A stretch of 30,226 bases of DNA from the IMG/VR virus record IMGVR_UViG_3300017613_000880, positions 1-30,226 of that record; one strand, written 5' to 3'. Source of the DNA: a virus. The position numbers and the translations under genes are program-made. The notes beneath the pieces are model-generated. The model was not told the DNA's origin. It saw nothing but the letters and a program-made list of their open reading frames with translations, and did no database searches. Below, in pieces: positions 6,172-12,676 of the stretch. Position 1 is the first letter of the stretch; every line of letters starts with the position of its first letter.

Positions 6172-9080
6172 TGGAATTTACAACAGCAAAAGGATTACAT
6201 GCATTAAGGAAGTTTGATGATAATGCGGTAGAACATATCGCTAAATCATTGAATACTAAATTCAATAAGGGAGTAATCTCTGAAGAATCATGTGAGAAGG
6301 CATTTAATCAGCTCGACACGTTAATATCTAAATCTGGGAATAGTAAGTATACAAAGAGAACAGGAGCTCCTGGGAATTACTCTTATGAATATGGAACACC
6401 AAACGCCAAGAGAGCTGCTAACAAGAAAGATGTAGCTAGTCAGTCATTAAAAGAGAAGACAGATGAGGCCAAATACGAGGCAGTCATCAAGAAGATTGAA
6501 GCGAACCCTGAGAGCTGGCCGGAAGGTGCATTAAAGGATGCCAAGGAAGACCTGAGGGTACTGAGGAAGCAGAATGCAAGAATGGATGAGCATAGAGCTG
6601 GGGGCGATGCTAGGGCTAGAAAAAGAGCTCTAAGAAAAGAGCTAAAGCAACACCTAAACAAAGTTTACGATTCGGGCGTTACGGGTCAAACGATAAAGAT
6701 AACCAAAGTAGATGTACTAAACACTACTATGCAATTAGGCGGGGTAGATGCCAAGACAATCAAGGTACCCAACAAAGAGGCCCTGAGTAGAATAAAGTCA
6801 GCCGTGACCGCAAGTGAGACTGAGCGCAATATCAAGATGGCTATGTTAGGTGGTGCAGAAGAGGCTCCATTAAGAGAATTAGCGAAGTTAGCGGAGAAGA
6901 ATAAGTTAAGCAAAGCAGAATCCCTTGCTATATTAAATGGTGAAGAAGATATGTTCTATAAGGCACAGCCAATAGGAACTGTCAATAAGCATGGGAAGAT
7001 AAAAACTGCTGAAGGGTGGGTTTATCAAAAGAAGGGTCAAAGAGCTAATGGTGGGAAGGTAAAGAAAGTAGAGAGTAAATTTGGTCAAAAGAAAGGTGTA
7101 ACATTCAAAGAAATATTAGAAGATAGAAGTGAGGGTGGTGCAAGGAGCATAGTTGACTCAATAGAAGAGTATGTAGGTGACCTAAGAGACCAGCCTGAGA
7201 GAAAGGAGCACATGTCAGGGTTAAGAAGTAAAGTAGCCGAGTTAAAAGAAATGACAGGATATAAGTATGATATCAGCGAACAGGAAGCTGCATACGAAGG
7301 CACTAAAGCTGCCACAGAAGCTCCACAAAAGAAAGAGGAGGCGGGAGCTGCAGGCGGCGAACCACACATCACGCTAAACATCAAATCCAAAGACGCATAT
7401 AACGAAATGATTAGCGTGCTACAAGGTATGAATGTTAATCATCGAAGAGAAACAAAAACAACGATAAGAGTATACACTAGTGCTGCTAATAATTTTCCAA
7501 CAGACAAAGCAGCAATACGTCATATCAAATACAACAAATACGTCGATAGTGTAGACGAATCAATCGATGGAGAAGTTAATAAATCAGAATCACTTGCAAT
7601 ACTAGAAGGAACAGAAGAGGAGTTCTACAAAGCAGCAGCTATTGGAACTGTAAATAAATACGGTAAGATTAAAACAGCTAATGGTTGGGAATACCAAAAG
7701 AAAGGTAGAAAAGGAACAACAGTAGGAAGTGGGGCTCCAAAAGATAAGCCTAAGGCGAAAGCAAAAAAAGATATAGGGCCTAAAACGAAATTTGATGTAG
7801 GTGCGATGGTGGAGCTTAATTCAGCAGGCTCTATACTAATTGGGAATGCGATGGTGGATGGTCATAAGATGAGAGTGCTTAGAACAGTAGACTCAGGACT
7901 AACTTCTCAACCAAAGTTTCTTGAAGTAGTGGATGAGGATGAGAATGTGCATGAAATAAATCCAGCGCACGTTAAGATGGTAGGTGAGAAGGACCAGCCA
8001 ACACCTACGTCGACAACTCCTAAACCTAAGAGAAAGAAGTTCACAACAATAGCTGAAAGAATATTGGGTGAAGCTAATGAAAGAAAAGAGAAAGAGGCAG
8101 CGGCCAAGAAGGCCAAAGAAAGAGCTAAACCTAAGAAAAAGAAGAAAGGTACTACTGGCTATGAAAACTATGATGTGGAGAAAGAGGCTAAGTTTCAAGT
8201 AGAAGCTTCCGCTATAAGGGAAAGAGAAGTTAAAAAGCTCCTCCCTGAAGGAGAAAGGTATTATGCTCACGAGGACCATCTTAACCCCAAGAGAACCACA
8301 TATGTGGGCGATAAGGAGGCTAGTAGAATTAAGGGATTGTTTAAGAAGATAGGTAATACTCCGGGTCATGACACGGACCTACCTAAAGACTTAGGGCTTA
8401 CAAATACTAATTTCAAGAAACATAAGCTAGATATGGGTGATATGCGAGGGATAGCTAAAGAAGGAAGAAGTCACCGTCAGACACCTGAGAGGATAAATAG
8501 AAAAGTTAAGACAGCAGCAGCTTTAATGTCTAAACCCAAAGTAACAGCGGAACTGAAAAGGATTGAGAAGTATGCAGAGAGTAAGGGATTAACAGTAACG
8601 ATTAATGCCATGACTAGTAATTCTAACAGCGGAGATTCGGGGAACTTACATGTATCTTTTTATGAAAAAGATTGGAAGCGTAGTGGAACTAGCAGGCAGT
8701 TCGGTACAGTAATAACCTTTGATAAGGCAGGTAACTATGAATACATGGACCTGAATGATAAGCTCGAATCAGGTAGACCTGGAGAGTGGAACCCTAACGC
8801 AGATGTAGATAACTACAAGGCACTAAAGGCTTATTCAGAAGCTATGAACCCTGACCACATATCTGACGGGGGTAAGGAGATAAAGCCATATGTTAGCCCT
8901 GAAACTTTTTCAGTAGAATTAAGAGAGCCGTCTGAAGATGGGGATGATTATTCAGAAAACCACTACGACTTTGAGACAAAAGCCGAAGCAATGAAGTTTG
9001 CCAATAAGCATGCAGGTCAAGTCCATAGTGTATTACATTATGAAGAGGGTCAGAATTCAGACCCTAGAGACCTTTGGTAA
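6171..9080 (+). CDS. Large modular virion-associated protein with duplicated tags (969 aa)
   Basis: Function unknown, but the domain layout is visible. Residues 27-72 are the helical tag shared with the AAA+ protein (ISEESCEKAFNQLDTLISKS, then KYTKRTGAPGNYSYEY). Residues 268-289 and 491-512 are two copies of the beta tag (GKIKTAEGWVYQKKG and GKIKTANGWEYQKKG), each preceded by a helix with the pattern K-x-E-S-L-A-I-L-x-G and then FYKA. Between them, about residues 400-480, lies a small alpha/beta unit. About residues 545-605 form an SH3-like unit similar to the start of the 21125 protein. A Lys/Glu-rich helix (620-665) leads to two unrecognised C-terminal domains (about 690-840 and 860-969). 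Overlap with the holin gene by 1 nt. Probably an internal or injected head protein; this is inferred from the tags and position. Confidence 0.75.
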   Translation: MEFTTAKGLHALRKFDDNAVEHIAKSLNTKFNKGVISEESCEKAFNQLDTLISKSGNSKYTKRTGAPGNYSYEYGTPNAKRAANKKDVASQSLKEKTDEAKYEAVIKKIEANPESWPEGALKDAKEDLRVLRKQNARMDEHRAGGDARARKRALRKELKQHLNKVYDSGVTGQTIKITKVDVLNTTMQLGGVDAKTIKVPNKEALSRIKSAVTASETERNIKMAMLGGAEEAPLRELAKLAEKNKLSKAESLAILNGEEDMFYKAQPIGTVNKHGKIKTAEGWVYQKKGQRANGGKVKKVESKFGQKKGVTFKEILEDRSEGGARSIVDSIEEYVGDLRDQPERKEHMSGLRSKVAELKEMTGYKYDISEQEAAYEGTKAATEAPQKKEEAGAAGGEPHITLNIKSKDAYNEMISVLQGMNVNHRRETKTTIRVYTSAANNFPTDKAAIRHIKYNKYVDSVDESIDGEVNKSESLAILEGTEEEFYKAAAIGTVNKYGKIKTANGWEYQKKGRKGTTVGSGAPKDKPKAKAKKDIGPKTKFDVGAMVELNSAGSILIGNAMVDGHKMRVLRTVDSGLTSQPKFLEVVDEDENVHEINPAHVKMVGEKDQPTPTSTTPKPKRKKFTTIAERILGEANERKEKEAAAKKAKERAKPKKKKKGTTGYENYDVEKEAKFQVEASAIREREVKKLLPEGERYYAHEDHLNPKRTTYVGDKEASRIKGLFKKIGNTPGHDTDLPKDLGLTNTNFKKHKLDMGDMRGIAKEGRSHRQTPERINRKVKTAAALMSKPKVTAELKRIEKYAESKGLTVTINAMTSNSNSGDSGNLHVSFYEKDWKRSGTSRQFGTVITFDKAGNYEYMDLNDKLESGRPGEWNPNADVDNYKALKAYSEAMNPDHISDGGKEIKPYVSPETFSVELREPSEDGDDYSENHYDFETKAEAMKFANKHAGQVHSVLHYEEGQNSDPRDLW
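6972..7037 (+). repeat. Coding repeat: beta tag, copy 1
   Basis: This 66-bp stretch encodes residues 268-289 of the 969-aa protein, including GKIKTAEGWVYQKKG. It matches copy 2 at 19 of 22 residues and the copy in the 21125 gene at 19 of 22. Nine of the 19 residues shared with copy 2 use different codons, so the protein, not the DNA, is conserved. Confidence 0.85.
7641..7706 (+). repeat. Coding repeat: beta tag, copy 2
   Basis: Encodes residues 491-512 of the same protein, including GKIKTANGWEYQKKG. It is preceded, like copy 1, by a short helix ending FYKAA. The spacing between the two copies is 223 residues. Confidence 0.85.
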
Positions 9081-9088
9081 ATAATAGA

Positions 9089-9108
9089 ATCGGGACCAAT
9101 AAATAATA
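9089..9108 (+). repeat. Short leader repeat, copy 1
   Basis: ATCGGGACCAATAAATAATA lies between the 969-aa gene and ATG 9113. A copy differing by four changes including one extra base lies at 25903-25923 upstream of the major capsid gene. It may be part of a transcript leader or a promoter; the function is not known. Confidence 0.4.
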
Positions 9109-9112
9109 CGTT

Positions 9113-9310
9113 ATGAAAAAGCCAGATTGGAAAAGTAGAAAGCTGTGGGTATATATCCTAGCAATGATAGTCGGAACAGTAGTATGGTTCTTCGCAGAAG
9201 GAAGTACATTCACTGATTGGAAAGATTTATTAGTTTGGATGACAGGTATCTATATGGGAGGGAATGGAGCAGAGCACGCAGCAAACGCCTTATCTAAGAA
9301 AGATGTCTGA
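9113..9310 (+). CDS. Small two-helix membrane protein, second holin candidate (65 aa)
   Basis: The sequence has two hydrophobic helices, about residues 11-28 (LWVYILAMIVGTVVWFF) and 38-50, with a short charged tail and a conserved-looking GGNGAEHAANAL end. Short proteins of this pattern, N-terminal basic residues, two helices and a final GGN motif, are frequent in phages beside lysis genes and behave like class II holins or antiholins. It stands at the head of the lysis group and overlaps the next gene by 8 nt. Whether it or the protein at 5647 is the actual holin cannot be told from sequence. Confidence 0.7.
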   Translation: MKKPDWKSRKLWVYILAMIVGTVVWFFAEGSTFTDWKDLLVWMTGIYMGGNGAEHAANALSKKDV

Positions 9311-9635
9311 TAAGAAATTAACCATACTTGACAGGTTTTTATTTACCGTAAATTATATCAAGAACTTTCTTTTTATAATAACACCACTTACTGCGTTATT
9401 TGTTTATATAGGAACTCTAGTCGCAAAAGACACGAATTGGTATAAGGATGAGAAAGCAATGTATGATTGGTACATAAAAAAACAGCAGACACATGCAGTA
9501 GGTTTAAGGGTAGATAATGATGGTGACCTTTACTACAAGGCTGAAGATGGAAAAATATACAGAGCGTATTACAAAGAAGATTTAAGCGCCTATTTCTATA
9601 CCAATAGAAAAGGTATAATGTTAGAATGTCATTAA
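9303..9635 (+). CDS. Membrane-anchored protein of the lysis group, function unknown (110 aa)
   Basis: I chose ATG 9303, which overlaps the preceding stop by 8 nt, rather than the in-frame ATG at 9264 that lies inside the membrane protein gene. Residues 17-39 (IKNFLFIITPLTALFVYIGTLVA) form one transmembrane helix. The remaining 70 residues are soluble, with DWYIKKQQTHAVGLRVDNDGDLYYKAEDGKIYRAYYKED resembling a small beta-hairpin domain. The orientation suggests it could reach into the periplasm. It could be a lysis accessory, superinfection-exclusion or antiholin factor; nothing decides between these. Confidence 0.7.
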   Translation: MSDKKLTILDRFLFTVNYIKNFLFIITPLTALFVYIGTLVAKDTNWYKDEKAMYDWYIKKQQTHAVGLRVDNDGDLYYKAEDGKIYRAYYKEDLSAYFYTNRKGIMLECH

Positions 9636-9642
9636 AAGAATT

Positions 9643-10122
9643 ATGAAGATAGTAGTAAAAAGAATAGCAGATAATGGAGATAGCACTATGGGTGCTTTAT
9701 ACATAAACGGAGTATTTGAATGTTTCACAATAGAAGACGAGAAGAGAGATGAGAAAGTATTGGGTGAAACAAGAGTTCCAGAAGGCGTTTATAAAATCAG
9801 TCTAAGAAGCGAAGGTGGATTCCATAATAGATATTCAAAGAAATATGGAAAGATGCACAAAGGAATGTTATGTATCCACAATGCACCCCATTGGAAAATA
9901 GAGAAAGCAGGAATGACATTCCAATATATTTTGATTCATACAGGCAATACTGACGACCATACTATGGGGTGTTTATTAGTAAATGATGCTGTAAGTGGAA
10001 AAACATTCTCTGGAAGCTCTAGTGTAGATGCATACAAAGATTTCTATCCTAAAGTAGCACAAGCTATATTGGATGGGTTTAAAGTAACAATTGAATATAT
10101 AGATATAGAAGAAGGGAAGTGA
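9643..10122 (+). CDS. DUF5675-like protein, candidate cell-wall lysis enzyme (159 aa)
   Basis: The protein matches the pattern of DUF5675 proteins: an N-terminal beta sheet (IVVKRIADNGDSTMGALYI, then CFTIEDE), a GETRVPEGVYKISLR strand pair, and the signature QYILIHTGNTDDHTMGCLLV at residues 94-113. H99, H106 and C110 in that signature resemble the His-Cys arrangement of L,D-transpeptidase folds, so a peptidoglycan-related activity is plausible. There is no signal peptide, so export would need the holin. Its place between membrane proteins and a spanin candidate supports a role as the lysis enzyme; no other lysozyme, amidase or peptidase is visible. Residues QYILIHTGN recur nearly intact (8 of 9) in the AAA+ protein. 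Confidence 0.75.
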   Translation: MKIVVKRIADNGDSTMGALYINGVFECFTIEDEKRDEKVLGETRVPEGVYKISLRSEGGFHNRYSKKYGKMHKGMLCIHNAPHWKIEKAGMTFQYILIHTGNTDDHTMGCLLVNDAVSGKTFSGSSSVDAYKDFYPKVAQAILDGFKVTIEYIDIEEGK

Positions 10123-10172
10123 CATGTTACAAATTAAACTGATTCTAAGGCGAATCAAAAAGAAGAAAAGAA

Positions 10173-10892
10173 ATGGACTTAAACAATCGAAAAAACCAAA
10201 TCATAATAGTGCTCCTGATTATTGCAGGCATTCTATTATTCAAATCTTGTAGTGATAATAGGGGGTTAAAAGAACAAGTAGCTCTATATGAGGCGTCTCA
10301 AGATACATTGATACAAACAAGAAACGCATTAGGTCAAGAGAAAACCTCTACAGCATTAATGAAAGCTTCCAATAAGAAAGCGTTCTTAAAGATGCAATCA
10401 AATGATAGTACAATAATAGCCTTACAAAAGGTAGTTAAGGAATACAAAGGAAAACTATCAGTAGCAACTGTGTTAGTTAATTCTACGAACGATAACGGTA
10501 CTTCAGCCACTACTACAAGTTATGATACAATAAAGACTGACACGGGAAGTATTATACATCCAGTATTTAGAACTAATTGGGATGAGAGATGGAGTAGGGG
10601 AAATATCATAGCTTCTAAAGATTCTATAACAAGAGACATTCAAGTAAGGAATGAATTCGAAATTACTCAAGGGAAAGAGAAGCAAGGGTTTTTAAAAAAA
10701 AAGAAATCTCTGGTCACTATAAAGAACCTAAACCCCAATACAGTAACTACAGAACTAAAGACATTTACCATTCAAACACAAAAGAAGAGATTCAGTGTAG
10801 GAATAGGTGCAGCATATGGTTTGGATATAACAAGCTTCAAAACCACAATCGTAATCGGTCCAACAATTCACATGCCATTAATAAGCTGGTAA
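10173..10892 (+). CDS. Candidate spanin: inner-membrane anchor, coiled coil, C-terminal beta segment (239 aa)
   Basis: Residues 9-23 (QIIIVLLIIAGILLF) form an N-terminal membrane anchor. Residues 30-95 are a coiled coil (EQVALYEASQDTLIQTRNAL and on through LQKVVKEYKGKL). The rest is beta-rich, ending with KRFSVGIGAAYGLDITSF and IVIGPTIHMPLI, an alternating pattern like the terminal strands of an outer-membrane barrel. A protein spanning inner membrane, periplasm and outer membrane is what a single-protein spanin needs, and this layout is common in lysis regions of Bacteroidota phages. Cys26 follows the anchor in LLFKSC but does not form a good lipobox. It is the last gene of the lysis group; the second palindrome-promoter unit follows directly. 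Confidence 0.7.
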   Translation: MDLNNRKNQIIIVLLIIAGILLFKSCSDNRGLKEQVALYEASQDTLIQTRNALGQEKTSTALMKASNKKAFLKMQSNDSTIIALQKVVKEYKGKLSVATVLVNSTNDNGTSATTTSYDTIKTDTGSIIHPVFRTNWDERWSRGNIIASKDSITRDIQVRNEFEITQGKEKQGFLKKKKSLVTIKNLNPNTVTTELKTFTIQTQKKRFSVGIGAAYGLDITSFKTTIVIGPTIHMPLISW

Positions 10893-10901
10893 TATAATTA
10901 A

Positions 10902-10919
10902 TTTGCAAACATGTGCAAA
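10902..10919. promoter_or_regulatory. Palindromic operator candidate, copy 2
   Basis: TTTGCAAACATGTGCAAA matches copy 1 at 3946-3963 in 17 of 18 bases; the only change is in the 6-nt spacer, and both half-sites TTTGCA/TGCAAA are intact. It ends 18 nt before the promoter-like box at 10938, against 9 nt at copy 1, a shift close to one helical turn. Confidence 0.6.
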
Positions 10920-10937
10920 TAACAGAATAGTTTTTAT

Positions 10938-10945
10938 TATTTTTA
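10938..10945 (+). promoter_or_regulatory. Promoter-like box TATTTTTA upstream of AAA+ gene
   Basis: The same TATTTTTA box as at 3973, here 26 nt before ATG 10972 in a 79-nt gap and downstream of the palindrome. The repeated palindrome-plus-box arrangement is the best evidence that these are real control sites. Confidence 0.5.
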
Positions 10946-10971
10946 GAGATTATAGGCTAAAACGAAATTAA

Positions 10972-12489
10972 ATGAAACAATACACTACACTAGCAGAGCT
11001 CAATACTCTCACTAAAATAACGGGAAGTAGCGTGGTAGGTGCCGTAGATGCACTTAATAAAAGCTTCAAAGAAGAAAAGATTAGCTCACAAGACTTTGAA
11101 AAAGCACTAAGTCAACTTGACAACCTTATCGAGAAGTCAGGGAACGGGAAGTATTTCAAAGCAAACACTACACCAGGAGAGTGTCAGTATATCCTTATTC
11201 ATAAGGGTAATGCAGCAGAGATTGAGAAATCAATCAACACTGCTAAGCTTACCAAGAAGACAATTCAGGTAACAAATAAGAAAACAGGAAAAACATATAC
11301 TACTACAAGGTATGTAAAGACTGGAACTGATGAGTCAGAAGACACTGGGCATTCAGTAAAAGAAATACATGACCCTCAATATGAGGCAAATGATGTTAAG
11401 GTACTCGAAGCCATTATCGAAAGAGAAGGGCCTAAGTCAGCTAAAGTAAGGGATTTAATTGCTTTAGGTATATATGACAAGAAAGCTATCTTAGCTATGA
11501 CAGGTGCAGCCAATGCGCAAGTGTATACAGAATTCAAGAAATTAGATATTCAAGGATTAGATGCTAAACCTACTACAGGTGGAACAGGAGAAGATATGCC
11601 AGCACATGATGGTGGTGGTTTTCCGCCAGCTGATATGAGTGACCTAAGTGCTAAGAAGGTTCACAAGATAATGGAAAGGCAAAGAGCTAAGAGAAGAGAA
11701 GAGTCAGGGATTAACTACAAAGATTTCTGGACATCTTATGAAAATACCTTAGAAGGAGTAATATTAGATGGTTATCCAAAATCATTAATTGCTTACGGAA
11801 CAGGTGGTTTAGGTAAGACATTTACATTAGACCAAGTAAAAGAAAGATTACAAGTAAGAGAATACGACGAAGAAATCGACCCAACTCCAGAACAATATGA
11901 TGCAGTTACTATTAAGGGAACTACAGGATTAAGGGATATGTGGAATATCATTGTTAAGAATAGGGACAAATTAATCGTATTTGATGATGCTGATTCAATG
12001 TGGGGTCACGGAAAAGAAGAGCAACAAAACATTCTTAAAGGGATGTTAGATACTTCAGGTGACGGTACAGTGAGATATGGTAACGCAGGTAAAGATGAAA
12101 ACAAGCAGCAAATACCTAAGCAGATTAAATTTACTGGCCAAGTAGTATTCATCTCAAACTTAGAAAGAAAAGATTTCCCACAACCATTGATTTCAAGTAG
12201 ATGTGGCGCAATCGATTTAACTATGACCAAAGATGAAACAATGGACAAGTTAAATGACATTAAAGATTTAATTCAAATAAAAGGAAAAGGTCAAGTACCT
12301 ATTGATATATCACCGGAATCAAGGCAAGCAGCTTATGAATTCTTTGTAGACCACAAAGATGAGCTTGACATCGGACAAATAAATGGTAGAACATACGCTC
12401 AAGTAGCGCAGATTCACAATAGGTTTACTAGACAAGGTAATACTGATGGCTTCAATAATGCAGCTTTAATTAGAATGAATCTTGTATAA
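10972..12489 (+). CDS. AAA+ ATPase with an N-terminal virion-type tag (505 aa)
   Basis: Residues 28-73 form the helical tag (ISSQDFEKALSQLDNLIEKS, then KYFKANTTPGE), 23 of 46 residues identical to the start of the 969-aa protein. After a linker (about 80-215) comes an AAA+ core: Walker A G276-TGGLGKT-T283, Walker B LIVFDDAD at 334-341, sensor-1 asparagine N396 in VVFISN, and a likely arginine finger R410 in SSRC. The C-terminal part (about 425-505) is helical. AAA+ proteins use ATP to remodel proteins or DNA as rings. The core resembles phage AAA proteins of unassigned role rather than clamp loaders or terminases. Being behind its own palindrome and promoter and among head genes, with a tag shared by structural proteins, it may be packaged; it could instead be an assembly chaperone. 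Confidence 0.85.
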   Translation: MKQYTTLAELNTLTKITGSSVVGAVDALNKSFKEEKISSQDFEKALSQLDNLIEKSGNGKYFKANTTPGECQYILIHKGNAAEIEKSINTAKLTKKTIQVTNKKTGKTYTTTRYVKTGTDESEDTGHSVKEIHDPQYEANDVKVLEAIIEREGPKSAKVRDLIALGIYDKKAILAMTGAANAQVYTEFKKLDIQGLDAKPTTGGTGEDMPAHDGGGFPPADMSDLSAKKVHKIMERQRAKRREESGINYKDFWTSYENTLEGVILDGYPKSLIAYGTGGLGKTFTLDQVKERLQVREYDEEIDPTPEQYDAVTIKGTTGLRDMWNIIVKNRDKLIVFDDADSMWGHGKEEQQNILKGMLDTSGDGTVRYGNAGKDENKQQIPKQIKFTGQVVFISNLERKDFPQPLISSRCGAIDLTMTKDETMDKLNDIKDLIQIKGKGQVPIDISPESRQAAYEFFVDHKDELDIGQINGRTYAQVAQIHNRFTRQGNTDGFNNAALIRMNLV

Positions 12490-12501
12490 AATTATTAAAC
12501 G

Positions 12502-12675
12502 ATGGAAAACCCAGGAAAATCAAATCACTTTAAATTAAAAACTAACGAGGAGTTAGAAGCTCAGCTTAACGTTTATCTTACAATGGATAACTTAGGTGGT
12601 GTGTTAGCGGATGATATTATAGATGAGCTGTCGAGAAGACAGAATATTTCAGACAACGAAACAATAGAAGAGTAA
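12502..12675 (+). CDS. Small acidic protein between AAA+ and metalloprotease genes (57 aa)
   Basis: ATG 12502 opens a frame of 57 codons ending at TAA 12673-12675, one base before the next start codon. The product (MENPGKSNHFKLKTNEELEA, then YLTMDNLGGVLADDIIDELSRRQNISDNET) is acidic and largely helical. It fills the only gap between the two genes and follows the same spacing rules, so it is probably real. An acidic two-helix protein between an ATPase and a protease might be an adaptor or inhibitor of one of them; this is only a suggestion from position. Confidence 0.65.
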   Translation: MENPGKSNHFKLKTNEELEAQLNVYLTMDNLGGVLADDIIDELSRRQNISDNETIEE

Positions 12676-12676
12676 G

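Noticed and set aside
10124-10252. 42-codon frame starting in the gap before the spanin candidate
   Set aside because: It could be an embedded small gene (basic N-terminus), but most of it overlaps the spanin candidate out of frame, with no lipobox or membrane helix, so I do not call it.
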